Below, in pieces: positions 1-12,532 of a DNA stretch of 64,000 nt. Where the stretch lies: assembly GCA_907165065.1 (NCBI GenBank), contig OU015532.1, positions 45,795,839 to 45,859,838 of the forward strand, given 5' to 3'. The stretch is from Caprimulgus europaeus. Lineage: Eukaryota > Chordata > Aves > Caprimulgiformes > Caprimulgidae. Numbering within the stretch: position 1 is the stretch's first letter; the number at the start of each line of letters is the position of its first letter. The translations under genes were made by a program, and so were the position numbers. Under the pieces are notes generated by a model that had not been told where the DNA came from, did not search any database, and saw only the letters and a program-made list of their open reading frames with translations.

Positions 1-274
1 CAGTCTAAATGAGGAACCATACAAAGAAGAACAATTAGAAAATAGCAGGGAGGATGGACAAGGTAAGTTACCAAATTTAACTGTAGGTGGGACAGACATA
101 TCTTGCTATTTTCAGCTTTTAAATCAAATTGGCATCCTGTATTTAAAGACTACCAGGAATTACTGCAGAAGGTTCAGTCTTGGAAGAAGAATCAGGACAT
201 TTTCAGTCTGGACAGGCTGTGTGGCACATGGGTTTAGGGGCATTAGAGGCCATAAGCCACACAGGCATCGGAGC
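1..274. other. Non-coding, nothing recognised
   Basis: AT-rich unique sequence leading into the first CR1 fragment. No gene or RNA signal seen. Confidence 0.5.
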
Positions 275-712
275 ACATGAGCAAGTGGCAAGAGACCTGG
301 AGCATCTGCCTCACGAGGAGAGGCTGAGAGAGCTGGGACTGTTCAGCCTGGAGAGGAGCAGCCTGAGAGGGGATCTGATCAATGTCTGTCAATATCTAAA
401 ATATGGGGGCCAATGGATGGGGCCGGGCTCTTCTCGGTGGTGCCCAGTGCCAGGACAAGGGGCAGTGGGCACAAACTGGAACACCAGAAGTTCCACACAA
501 ACTGAAGGAGAAACTTCTTTCCTGTGAGGGTGCCAGAGCCCTGGGACAGGCTGCCCAGAGAGGGTGTGGAGTCTCCATCTCTGGAGATGTTCAAACCCAC
601 CTGGACACTTTCCTGTGCAACCTGATGTAGGGAACCTGCTTTGGCAGGGGGGTTGGACTGGATGATCTCCTCAGCTCCCTTCCAACCCCCACCATGCTGG
701 GATTCTGTGTCT
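275..712 (+). mobile_element. CR1 LINE 3' fragment
   Basis: Typical avian CR1 tail: 'gagaggctgagagagctggg' near the start, 'cctgggacaggctgccca' in the middle, then 'gggttggactggatgatctc' and the terminal 'gggattctgtg'. Sense orientation, heavily 5'-truncated, with no intact ORF. The 5' limit is approximate. Confidence 0.9.
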
Positions 713-1027
713 AGCCCCAGGTCAAAGGAAGATGTCTTTTTTCCCTTGTGAGGGAGGGCTACCATCACAATTTGAAGCCCAAAGTGAATTTTCTGGTCTG
801 CATAGAGTGCAAGGAGTCTGGGGGATGAGGGTTTTCTCTGGAATTTAACAAAAGCAGAATCATGCTCTGTTACAGCACTACCAACGCCCTGGCAAGCTGG
901 TAACACAGTGAAAGGCATCCATCCTGCATCCTACCTAACCAAACATGTCCCAGGGGTGAACTGGACTTCCCAAAGCTTTGCCCATGCCAAAGGTAAAATG
1001 TTGAATGGTGTGGTGTTGCTGTCAGCA

Positions 1028-1385
1028 TCACGAAATGGTCACACATTTCATGATGCTGAAATCACAATGGTCACACAGGGAGACCCCTGTGCAGCAGCCT
1101 TGGATAGGATTGTACCAAGCTGTAGCATACTTCAAGCTGGGATTGTTTCTGATGATCTTGCCCACAATTTTATCATACACACACATCACTGCTGCGTCAG
1201 AATGTCCTTCAGGACAGACCCTTTGCAGGTCTACTTCTATCTCCACTGCATTGTAGCTCAAAGTCTCAGAGAGGCCATTTTGGGGAAACTCATTCAAGAG
1301 CTTCCTCAGTTTCATGCCACAGGTAAATTCAGCCTGCTTCCTCTCTTTCTTTTCATATAAAACCTTGCTGCACCTATGTCCTGCT
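1028..1385 (-). other. Unassigned protein-like open frame between two CR1 copies
   Basis: One minus-strand frame stays open for about 115 codons from near the CR1 edge at 1385 to a stop just below 1028. The first Met-initiated part starts at 1315 (MKLRKLLNEFPQNGLSETLS, later EIEVDLQRVCPEGHSDAAVM). The composition looks protein-like rather than repeat-derived, but I do not recognise the family. No clear start, promoter or splice context is visible. It may be an exon fragment, a decayed pseudogene, or chance. Confidence 0.25.
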
Positions 1386-1414
1386 CATACCTGTGCAGGG
1401 GGAGAGAGGAGACA

Positions 1415-1925
1415 GAGGGCAAGGTTCCAGTTCTGGGCTCCCCAGTTCAATAAGGTCAAGGAACTACTGGAGAGAGACCAGTGCAGGGCCACTAAGATGA
1501 TGAGGGGATAGGAGCGTCTCTCTGATGAGGAAAGGCTGAGAGACCTGGGTCTGCTTAACCTGGAGAAGATGAGGCTGACAGGAGATCTTATCAAAGCTTA
1601 TAAATATCTAAAGGGCAGGTGTCAGGAGGATGGGGCCAGACTCTTCTCAGTGGTGCCCAGTGACAGGACAAGAGGCAACAGGCACAAACTGGAACACAGG
1701 AGGTTCAGCCTAAACATAAGGAAAAACCTCTTTCCTGTGAGGGTGCCAGAGCCCTGGGACAGGCTGCCCAGAGAGGGTGTGGAGTCTCCATCTCTGGAGA
1801 TGTTCAAACCCACCTGGACATGTTTCTGTGTGATCTATTCTAGGTGATCCTGCTCTAGCAGGGTGTTTGGAATAGGTGATCTTCAGAGGTCCCTCCCAGC
1901 TCCTACCATTCTGTGATTCTGTGTT
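1415..1925 (+). mobile_element. CR1 LINE 3' fragment
   Basis: Sense-oriented CR1. It contains 'ccagttctgggctcccc', 'ttcctgtgagggtgccag' and the tail 'ccattctgtgattctgtg'. It is longer at its 5' side than the copy at 275-712 and diverged, with frameshifts. Confidence 0.9.
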
Positions 1926-4900
1926 ACCTTCTGACCCGTATGCCAGAGGCACAGAAGTGAGGTGAAGGAGCTTGAAGGCTGAACTGTTGAAGCTGAATAA
2001 TGGTGGCTCTAGGCCTGGCCCTCCCCTGCGTGGTCACTGCAGGAGATGCTCCCTGTGACGCACTGGCTTGTCTGCGTGCTGTGGGGACAGCACTGGGACT
2101 TTTTTCTTCCTGCCTGACTTTTTCCCTTCCCCTTACCACTGAAGAAAGGAGAAGGAGGCAGGAAATAATTCAGAGAGTGGGGTCAGACTCGCTCTGCACA
2201 CCCCTGCCCCTTATTGCAGTGCAGGCTGTAACGACTGGAGGAAGAGCTCTCACTGCCTACGCCAGCTGGTGGGTGAAGGTCTGACTGTGTTGTCCTGTCA
2301 CTCAGAGGGGATGGATTAAGGCAGACAGGCATGGGCTCACAGGGCAGGCAGAAGTGAAGGCTGCTTACCCATGCCTGCTATTGCTTAGGACCATCCTGCC
2401 CACTTCTCTGTGCCAGATTTGTCCTTGGCTGAACTCCACCGCAGTCACCGGAGTCGCCGACAGCGAGCTGCACGTTTTGACTCACACCCTGGGAAGTTAT
2501 AAACTGACTCCCAGCACATCTGGCTCCATTTTGGATCAAGAAGATAGGACTCTCAAAAGCCAACAAACCAACTATTTACTGTGAGATGCCCAGCCAGAAA
2601 AGCTTCTGCTCATCTCATGTTTTCTTTTTTCCATTGCATTGGGAAATCAATCTGAAAGCAAGGCTTTGCAGTGGTCATTAGCAGTTCCTAGTTCTTTAAT
2701 TCATCAGAACACTCACAGGCACCTGATGAGACCACCACAGAGCTGGGCTAAAGCATCCTGGGGGTCCTGGCTCCCTGCTCAATGCTCAGCTCCCATCTCT
2801 TCCCTCTACTCTGCTTGTCCTTTGGTGCAACCCCTTCAAACCCCAACACAGCACTGTAGGGCAGGAAGAGACAGCAAAAGCTGGAGAACTTACCTTGGTG
2901 AGGACAGGTTCAGTCACACCAGGCTAGGAGATGGAGCTGGACGTCAAGTTCACTTCAAAATAAATATTCTGTGTGTAAATATTCTTCTTAGCCATTAGTC
3001 TCCTCTCCTGTCTCGCCTGTTGGAGGAATTAAAAACATTTGTTAGCAGAGCACATTTGCTACAAAACCTTAAAACCCCCCCCAAAATCTTCCCCAGAGCC
3101 AGCTAAGGCTCCAGCCTGTGCCTCTCACTAGCAGCCTCCTGGCTTTGGCATTGCTGCTGTTATTATTTTCAGTGGAGTTTGGGAGCAGAATCAGGCTCTC
3201 TGTCTCTCCCCCCACCAGAGCTCCCTGCTTCAGCAGCAGAGACCTCCCCAGAGAGGCCCCAGCTGCATTTTAAGCCCCCACCTCTCCTCCACATCCCTCC
3301 CTTTCCCTATAGACCAGCCCCACGGCCAAGCTCCCCTTCATCACTACCCGTGTATTCTCCAGCAGCAGCAACTTCTGCACACACCATTCACCAATTGTTC
3401 AGCATTTTTGTCAATGAAGGCACATTTTATGAATTAGAAGAGCACATGCCCTCTTGTGGCTTCACTTCGCTCCCTGCTCCGCACTGCCAGCCCCCTCTGC
3501 ACCCCAGCAGGGGCAAGCCGGTCAGGAGAGGCTTGGCTGGAACCTGCACACGGGTTAAAAATAGCCCAGGGCACCCGGAGAGATGGTCAGAGGATTTGAA
3601 TGATGAGCTGAAAGGACAGCATGCAAGGAAAGGGGAAAAAAAAGGAAGGGAAAAAAAAAAGGCAGTTGCTTGGGGAATAAAGGGATATTTATTTCTATGG
3701 GGTTTTAAGGAGGGTTTAGCTAATGGAATTGAACTGAAAAGCAAAAGCAGCTGACACATATGCAGAACGCAGTCCCCTCTTCATCCATGGAGCAGGTACA
3801 GCACAGCAAATGGCTTCTGCCTGACCTATATGGCTCAGACACTCGCTAGAGAGCACGAGTGGAGCTGATGCTTCACAGCCTTTTGTCTCCTCACCCCTTC
3901 CAGTCCCTACCGGGGGATTTTCTGGGGCCGGCTACAGTAGCAGTTTAATTATGAGATCCAGTTTTTACTGAGAACCACAATGAACCCTATGATGTAGCCC
4001 ACAGAGGGACTCCTGAGAGGACCCAGGCACAGCACTTTGATTTGGGAAATACAAGAGCAAAGCACATCCACCAAAGGAGAAGAGGTGAGAATGGCAGTGC
4101 AGAGCCCAACCCTGGACCTTATTGAAGTCCAGGGTCACATCCTGTGGCTGTTATTCACTGCAAAACCCAAGGAGTGAGAAGCCAGAACAAACCTCCCAGT
4201 GAGAGCCCCATCATCACAGGTTGTGGGATTGCTGTCCCTGGGACTGCAGCTGGGGTTAGGAACTGGGAATGCCGGTGCTCTGATCCCAGCTAGCACATCA
4301 CTCCTCGCTTTGGCAAGTCTCTGTAAAATGAGGAGTGAGTTTCCCCACCTCCTGGGGGCTGTGTGGCTGAATTATTGATGGTAGAAGGTGAAAAGCAATA
4401 AACAAGAAATCAGCCAAATTGCTAGCATGAGGGAAGAACAGGTATTAATATAATTACGAAAAAACTAAAACCTTTGTTCCTGCCACTGTGGGAAGGAGTG
4501 CAGTCTCATGGTTACCGGAGACAAGGAGAAGCAGGACTCCTGGGCTGCAGTGCTGGCAGGTGTGTGGCAGCTTGTTAGGCTCAGACTAAACTCTCAGGTC
4601 GATTTGGTATTTACTGGCAGTTGCATGTTCTTTAGTCAGGGATTTCCTTGTTATTTTGGAGCACTGCGGGGCTCACAGGCAATATTCTGAAGAGATACAA
4701 TGCAAGATATCTAATATGTACACTCACTCATACATTCATCTATTTGTGACCCCTTCCTGCATGATTATCTGTGTACATCATTAAAAGTGTCTTTTTTTTG
4801 GGGGGGGGAGGACCTTACCTTTATTTCTGTCTACACAAGGACCTTGATCGTGATTAAAACCTCCGAGAATGGACACCATGAGTTTAAAAATGCACACAGC

Positions 4901-6631
4901 AGTGGGTGTTAAGAGTGACCTTTGTTTCTTCTGCCTTAGACAGAAAGCCTTGTTTTGCAGTAAGCCTCACATGGTCTTATATAGCTTGTGGGATTTTTTT
5001 TTTTACTTCATGTGGCTGTCAGTTTAAAATACTCGGGTGGAATATTTAACTCAGATGCTTTCCACTTTCTCCTCTCGTTCTATGCATGAGCCAGCACAGG
5101 TTTCTCCTCCTGCGTGAGCAGAGTGTCTCTAATACAAACGATGGCAGCTAAATCTGGGATTGGTGTGTGTTCTCCTTCACAGGTCTCGGTTCAAAATATT
5201 CAGTCTTGCAGACAAAGCCCCTTCACACACTGGGAGATCTAGAGCAGCCAGGAAACTAGATAATCTCTCTTTCCTCCTAAGGAATGCAGCAGAAGAAAGC
5301 AGCTTGCTAAGATGTTTTTCTTGGGGCAAGGGGTGAGGTCCTCTGGATCCCAAAAAGAGAAGGGGAGTCAGCACTCAGAGAAAAAATGGTATCTGCCACC
5401 TCTTCACAGGAGAAAATTACCAGGATTGCAACCCCAATTTTTCCTCTATGTTTTTCACAGATACACAAGATGCTCTCTGGGAGAAGGCAAAGATGATTTT
5501 GCCCTACTGGATTTGGAGCTCCTGTTAGAGATGTCTGCAGGGTTATTCTAGTTTGCAAAAGCATCCTAAGAATCCCATAGAGTCCAAAAGATCTTTGGTG
5601 CTCCATGCTGCAGAGAGATCAACCCCACCAAGTCCCTTGCCTCCTGCCCACTAAATTAATGAGGAAATTAACACAAAGATGCCTCTGCTGAGATACAGTT
5701 CTGCCCTGATGTCACTGTCTCTGCCTCGTTTGCCAACAGAAATGAGGGTGCAGGAGACAGGTCCAGGGATTTTCCCCTCTGTTGCCCAGAGTGCAATAAC
5801 CTACTCCTTTGAAGGAAAAAACCCCACCTTTTCACCTGGATTTCCAGGCCTGAGCCCCCATCAGACTGACCTATTGCTGTGGGAGGGCTGGAGGCTAATC
5901 CCAAAGGGCACTGGAAGCCACTGTCAGCACTGGTGGCTTGCTGGGAGAAGATGTAGCCCTGCCACTGCTGGCCACCACCACCACTCCCAAGTGTAGCTGA
6001 AAGGGTCACTCACTCTTGCTCATCACGTTTGCTCTGGTGAGGACACCACGTACCAGGGACCTGGTCACCTCTTTGTGCCATTCACCCAGGAGAGCTGAGA
6101 CAACAGGCCTTGCCCACTCATGCTGGGGACAAAGGTGCTCTTGAAAAGAACCTCTGCTTTCCTCTGCCCATGTCTCTGGCACACCTGGTAGTGCCTGAGG
6201 TGGGTGATGCTTTCCAGGTCTTTCCACCGATGCAGCTTTAAACAGGGAGTGGGAGGAAGCCGGCTGGCGATGGGCTGCAGAGCTCTTTGTAGTGACGTTG
6301 TTTCTGTAGGATAGAAACGCTGAATCCAGGTGGTTCATTCATTTTGGACCCAGCTTTAAGGAGAGGGGATGGTAAGAAAGCACTGCATCAACCAGGCAAA
6401 GACACATGGACAGAGGGTAAAACTGTGCCACCCCTTGCCCTGCTGTCAACCCCAGTGGGCTCAGAGCTGTTGTATTGCCACAGCTACACCACCCCACCGA
6501 CAGCCAGAGCTGGATTTCGGATTTTTCCTCCCCTCCTTTTCAGCTCCTTGTCACAGTGGGGATGTGATTGTTGGAGATGGGTAGGGCAGGTGGCCTGCAG
6601 TGGCTTGGGAATGAAGGCAGGCAGGGCTGGT
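1926..6631. other. Intergenic, no gene recognised
   Basis: Mixed-composition unique sequence. Open frames (for example a Pro/Ser-rich one at 3179-3754 on the plus strand) look like chance: no family motif and low complexity with poly-Lys. A homopolymer G run lies at 4801-4808. Confidence 0.5.
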
Positions 6632-6878
6632 GGTGGGGAGGTGGGCTGCAGAGAGGTGGGGAGGTGGGCTGCAGAGAGGTGGGCTGCAGAGAGGTGGGGA
6701 GGTGGGCTGCAGAGAGGTGGGGTGCAGAGAGGTGGGGAGGTGGGGTGCAGAGAGGTGGGGTGCAGAGAGGTGGGGAGGTGGGCTGCAGAGAGGTGGGGTG
6801 CAGAGAGGTGGGGAGGTGGGGTGCAGAGAGGTGGGGTGCAGAGAGGTGGGGAGGTGGGCTGCAGAGAGGTGGGGAGGA
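6632..6878. repeat. G-rich minisatellite (gtgggctgcagagag / gtggggag units)
   Basis: About 245 bp of alternating 15-bp units (gtggg[c/g]tgcagagag) and 8-bp units (gtggggag) in an irregular higher-order pattern. All plus-strand G-rich, with many GGGG and GGG runs. The long frames here (e.g. 6344-7369) are repeat artefacts. Confidence 0.95.
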
Positions 6879-8700
6879 TTTCCTACCCCACTGCTGGATA
6901 CCTTTTACCTTGGGGATCTCTGGGGTTTGCAACACATTGTTTGGAGCTTATTTGCCCCCCAGCAAGTCAGGCTTATGTGCCTGTGTTTAAATATAGATTC
7001 AAGCTCCTCGAGTCCCCAGTTTTAGCGAGGAGGGCAGAGGCTGTGGCTCTCTCCTCCCCATGCACAGAGCAGGTTCTGGGGAAGGGTGGGATGTGCAGGG
7101 ATCTCGTGGAACCACTCCTGCAAGGTGGTGAGATGTGGGGGTGTAAGGAGCTGGGGGGGCTGCTGGTGAGGCTTCCCCAGGGCCACCTGGGCTCCAGCCA
7201 CCCGGAGGGACCGTGGGATGGGGGTATGGCTAAGCTGCACCAAATCCCCTTTAAAAATCTGCAGTTTGGTGTCTTACTGGGTTTTATTTCTCTCTCCTGT
7301 TCCTCTCTCGCCCTGGAGTTCTGTAGTAGCCCTGAATTAGCATGTCACGTGTATGGCATGTGGAAATGAATCAGGGGCATGTGAGGAGGAGGAGGACGCC
7401 TGTGTCTGTGTTTGCATCCAAGGATCTCCTCTCACTCTGTGTTTGCGTAGGTGTCTCGCTCCCTTCTCCCCCCCTCCCATCCCTGCCTGCCTCTCTCTCT
7501 CTCTCTCCCTGCCTCCCTCCCTCTCATCCCTCCATCTGGCCAGCCCAGCTTTCCCTGCCAGCTCAAGCAATACCTCAAGCAGAAACTGCAGCTTTTTTCC
7601 CTGCACCCCGTTAGGGAAATAGGGTGGCCCGAGAGTCTGGACACGTACTCAGGGGAGAACACACACACACACACGAGTTCCCAAATGCAGCTCCCTTTCC
7701 CACTCCCCCCCTTCCCTGGGTTTTTGTTCCTGAGTCAGCACCTCAAGCCCTGCAGACTGCACCAAGGGCAAGATTATTAACGCCAACAGCCACCAACCGC
7801 CGGTGCCAGCCCAGCCCCACAGCCTGTCTCTGCCCTCACCCCCTCTTAGGGACCCGCCACCAGCACACAAAGTCAGGCATAAATCAAACCCACCCATGGG
7901 CAGAGACGGGAAACGTCCCTAGTGGGGTGTGGGAAGCAGGCAGGACCCCCAGGGAGGGGGGCCAGGGCTGAGGACACCCCCAGACCCTCTCAGGGGGGCT
8001 GCCACACATCAGCCATGACTCTGTCCCTCTGCTCCAGCTAAGGTCAGAGCCCAGCACCCCAAATAGGGATGATGCTGGGGAAGGGGTGGGGAGCACACTC
8101 TGCACCCCAGTGGCACCCAGTAAGACACCCTGTGGCACAAGCCCAGAGTCCTCCAGTCCCAGTTACGGCTCTCACCGGACCAGTCACCCCCTCCCCGTGG
8201 GACAAACTCCTGTACTGCTCCTTTTGAAGCTCTCCCTCTGGATTGGGTGCGTGGGATGTTTCTGCATCCCCCAGATCTGCTTCCCAAGAGGCAGCTCTCA
8301 CTCTGACCAGCTCCCAAACACTCCCAAATCCCAGACAAGGGTTTCCCCAGGACGCTTTCATTCAAAGCCTCCATCCTAACCAGGGAATAGCTGCCTCCCA
8401 TTTCCCTCCTCAAATTTCTCCCAAACCTATTGTTTTTTTTAATGCTTCCAGCTTCTGTCCCCCACCAAGTGCCTGGGATGCCTCCCCTTGTCCTCCTGCC
8501 CTTTGCTCCTCTCCACCCCACACTCCATACCCCCTGCTCCTGCTCCCCTCCTTGCCCTCCTTTGCCTTCCAGGCTTTCACTTGCCCTCTTCTCCTTGCCC
8601 AGAGGGGGGTCCCTGTGTCCTGCTCTGCCCCATCCAACCCCATCCCACCCCTGCCCCCCCAGGGGCTGCTGCTGTTGCTGCTGCTGCTGGCAAGGTGCAG
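6879..8700. other. Intergenic, GC-rich, no gene recognised
   Basis: Contains short pyrimidine-rich (ctct) stretches around 7490-7530, a short CA run near 7658-7672 and CTG/CTT-type triplets near 8663-8690. Long open frames are Pro/Ser-rich and lack family motifs. Confidence 0.5.
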
Positions 8701-9350
8701 CCTCGTGTGGCGAGAAGCTATAAATAGCTCCGTAAGCTCCGCTCTCATTGACACCGTTTGGACAGAGGATGGAAAAATAAACAAAGGAAACTCCATTCGA
8801 GCAGGGCTCCGAGCAGCAGCCACATTCCTCACGCTAAATAATAACAGATTTTTCCACCAAGGTGTGTGGTTAATATCCAGATTGGCATAGCAGGGAGGGA
8901 GAGAGAGAAAGAGAGGAAAGAGAGCAGGAATCAAAACAAATTATACACACCCAGTGCATGTCAATATTTTGGTCCCTCTCATTCTGCCCTGTAGTAGTTA
9001 AGCACACAGCAGATTGCCTATATTTAGAAAAGGGTATATTTTTAAATACTCTGAGATGGAGATTGTTGCCATTAATAATGGTGGAGCACATTGGAGGAGG
9101 CAGAGCCGGCGAGGAGCTGTCGAATGTTGCTTTAGTGACATATAGAGGCCTGAGAGATAAAGGACAGGGCAGGAGCAGAGCAAATATTTTGAAATCAAGC
9201 AGTGATTACCCTGAAGTTTGCAGTTGTGTTGCTATTTTTACACAGGGGGCTGTTTGCACTGGGAGATTATTCACAGTTCTCTGGTGCAGAGACTCAGGCA
9301 GTGGGAGAAGAATTATATTATTGAGGGTTTATTTTATTTTGTGGGGTTTT
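8700..9350. promoter_or_regulatory. Possible cis-regulatory block with two MEF2-type motifs
   Basis: AT-rich block standing out from GC-rich flanks. CTATAAATAG at 8718-8727 and CTATATTTAG at 9018-9027 both fit YTA(A/T)4TAR, the MEF2 consensus; the first also resembles a TATA box. Homeodomain-type taat cores (attaataatgg near 9071) are present. No coding signal. Regulatory function is inferred. Confidence 0.3.
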
Positions 9351-12230
9351 TTTTTTCTTTTTTTTTGTTAATTGAGGACAGAACATACACTGCAGCAAAA
9401 AGGTTCAGCTCAGCATGGCTGAGAGCAGGGATGGATATACAAAAAAGTAGCATTTATTACCCAATTCTGGGATGCTAACTCAGCCTGGCTTAGGAAGGGC
9501 AGTGTCTGCATTTTAACAAAATCCTTTCTTTTTTTTTTTTCCCCCTCCATCCTGTCCTTCCCAAAATAACCTCTCCCAATCTCAGTATTCCTACAGGGGT
9601 TTTAATAGTGAATTTTCATTTATGTTATGGGAGGAGGTAAACAACCAAATAGGATCTGCACCATAACATGCTAGGAGCTATACATGCCCAGTATTAAAGA
9701 GACTGCCCAACAAACTCAATATATGAAAAGAGAAAGGGAAGAAAAATAAAATAATAAAGACAAGAGGAAAAAAAAAATCCCTTTTACACTAATTCTATAG
9801 CTGAGTAAATGGAAGTGGGGTGACTCACCTGAGGCTATAGTCTGTGGCATTGCTGGGATGCAAAGCCAGCTCTTCCATCTCAGCAGGACACCCTTCATGT
9901 GATGGAGAAGATGCTCCCATTTTTTTTCTAGATATTTCTGCTCAGCTATTTCCCAGGCAGGATGGTTTACAGAAGCATAAATCCTAGTAATTTTCCTATT
10001 GCTCTCCCAGTCAGGGTCACTCTCCCCAGTCAAGGCCCAGCAGGGTGGGGAGAACATCCCAAGAACCCTTTGAGACCCCTCCAAGTTACCATCACTCCTC
10101 CAAGTTTTCCCCACACTCATGTGCAGGGAGAACAGATATGGCCTGACAGGTAGGAAGGTGCTGGGAGCAGATGCTCCTCAGGCTTCCCCTTGCTTCTGCC
10201 ATGGTCTGACCTGGGTGAGGTACTCAAACAGGTAGAGCAGGTACAAAGTACCAGCAGGGTAGAGCAGGACTAGCTGGGGAAGCCATGGTTGTGAGCTTCA
10301 TCAATGACTTGTAAACGCTTCTGAACTCTGAGTCAGTGAAAATTAGGTGATGGAAGATGCTGAAAAGTTTGGGAATGTGAGGGAGCTCCCAACTGGAGGC
10401 TTTCTTAACCTGCTCTGCACACACACCACCAGGAAAGGACAAAGCTCCTCCCCTTCCTCAGCTGGTCTTCACCCACATCAGGGTGAACCTCAAGCTGTCA
10501 GCTCACTTGTGAGGATCTTGGTGGCTTTTTTGGTTTTGGTTTTGTTACTTTTTATCTCAGAATGCTCAGCCCACATATTTGAGCTTTTCCCTCACAACTT
10601 TCTTACAAACAGATAGAGTGAGAGGCAACAGAACCGAGCTGCATCCTTTCCCCGGAGGGAGAGGACTGGGTAGGGGTAGGCATTTCAGGCTAAGCCTACT
10701 ACACTTCCCGAAAAAACTTCCCTCTAAATATACATGTGGAGCTCAAATCTATCTTCAGCTAAACCTTTGAATGAAAAAAATAAGTTGACAGCCTCATCCA
10801 GCCCATCTGATGCACGGGCAGCACACCCCACACACATGAGCTAGGGATTTGGGGGAGAAGCAGGGGAGGGTTTCCCATGAAGGAAACCCCACTCGCTGTC
10901 TGCTCGGGTAAGAGGCGGGGGAGGGCTCCTCTCCTTCCCAGCACTATGAGCATGAGATCTGTTGCCTCACAGTTGCATAATTCCCTCACTCAGTTGGGAA
11001 TTCATGTGTTGTTCCCATTTAGAGCCATGAAGAAGAGACCCCACCTTTTGGGGCCTCTGAGGGGTTGAGGAGTGTGGCTTGAGCGATGTAACTGGGCTTG
11101 TGCTCCTGCCGTTCACCCAGCACCTCCTGCAAACGCTTCCCTCTTCCAGGCTTTCCTTCCCCAAGGGAAATGGCTGCTTCCCCTGGGGCTGGAGGTGGGG
11201 TGAGTCAGTGTGTGTGTGCTGGGTGAGCCCCCCGGAGACTGGAGCCACGAGATGGGAACTGGAGAGATTTGACCTTTTAGCACAAGGTGGTTGTGATGTC
11301 AGTACGCCGGTGAAGAACGGCGTGGAGTTGAAGACCAGCTATTTCTGGAAAACTAATTTTGCCCACACAGCCTCCTGCTGCTTGGCAACAGAGGGTGGGA
11401 TGAGATGGACCCTGGTCTCAATTATGGCAGGGTACCACCTTTTGCATTTGTGATATATCTGTACCTACACAAGCAGAGGTTTGGAAGTGCACTAACCTAC
11501 TACAAGCTCTCTTCCCAAACTCAAAAAGGCTCTTGCCTCCTCTTTGAGGTTTGGTTGTGATGCCTCATCAAGCTAATGGTGGTGGAATCTGCTCTAAGGG
11601 GGTTGTCACAGAGCAGCAGAGCTGGCGACACCTGTATTGCTTAGCTAACCTATCCCACTAGCTGGAGCAGAGTCAACCATAACCAAGGTCATTCCTGACA
11701 GATGTCAGTGCAACCTTTTTAAAGCCTTCACCAACACCATTGTGCCACAATCTCCATTTCAGAGAGGACCTCTCTGTGCTGCAGAGAGCAAGTGCAATGC
11801 TTCAGTATTGGCCAACATTCATGTGCCTAAATGGAGAACCTGGATGGGCCTGGCCAAGGTCTGTGGTCACACCATATAAGAGGGACTTCATGGCCATGCA
11901 TTGGATTGTTAATCCTGGCCAGCAGCAACCAGAAGACAGCTCTGAGGAAGACTTGCAGCAGGAAGCTGAGGTGTAGGATGACTCTTACCCCAGCACCAGG
12001 ACTGAGATTTCTATTGGCCTGGATGACAATAAGCCTCTAGCTGACGGCGCAGGCTGCTGTGACGCTCCGATATATCTACAGGGACGGTGGCACCGTGCCA
12101 GCCGGGTGTTTTATTCATACTTTGCTACTCTTATAAAGATAGGCTCAAGTGACTCATATGTCACTGGCCACACACCATACATTTAAACTCATTGTCATGG
12201 GTTTGATTTCTGGGGGTTAGGTTGTCGTTG
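9351..12230. other. Intergenic, no gene recognised
   Basis: Unique sequence with short poly-T/poly-A tracts (9350-9366, 9529-9540). Around 12040-12180 a stretch containing 'ttataaagata' might be a degraded transposon end, but I cannot assign it. Confidence 0.4.
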
Positions 12231-12231
12231 T

Positions 12232-12532
12232 TTTCTTTCTTCTTCTTCTTCTTCTTCTTCTTCTTCTTCTTCTTCTTCTTCTTCTTCTTCTTCTTCTTCT
12301 TCTTCTTCTTCTTCTTCTTCTTCTCTTCTTTTCTTCTTCTTCTCTTCTTTTCTTCTTCTTTTCTTTTCTTCTTCTTCTTTTCTTCTTCTTTTCTTCTTCT
12401 TCTTTTCTTCTTCTTTTCTTCTTCTTTTCTTCTTCTTCTTCTTCTTCTTCTTCTTCTTCTTCTTCTTCTTCTTCTTCTTCTTCTTTTCTTCTTCTTCTTT
12501 TCTTCTTCTTCTTCTTCTTCTACTTCTTTTTT
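12232..12532. repeat. TTC/GAA triplet repeat, about 300 bp
   Basis: Long pure (TTC)n at 12241-12323, then a mosaic of TTC and TTTC units, then another pure block at about 12425-12480. It is all-pyrimidine on the plus strand almost throughout. Its open frame (poly-Phe/Leu) is an artefact. Confidence 0.97.

Noticed and set aside
379..918. Minus-strand frame of 179 codons
   Set aside because: Antisense of a CR1 fragment; the same antisense peptide recurs at the other CR1 copies.
3179..3754. 191-codon plus-strand frame
   Set aside because: Pro/Ser-rich then Lys-rich from an A-run, no family motif, no splice or promoter context.
6344..7369. 341-codon plus-strand frame
   Set aside because: Its centre is the G-rich minisatellite; all three frames are open there, so the length is an artefact.
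8243..8890. 215-codon plus-strand frame
   Set aside because: Low complexity (Pro, Leu runs from CTG/CCT repeats) with a competing minus-strand frame over the same bases.
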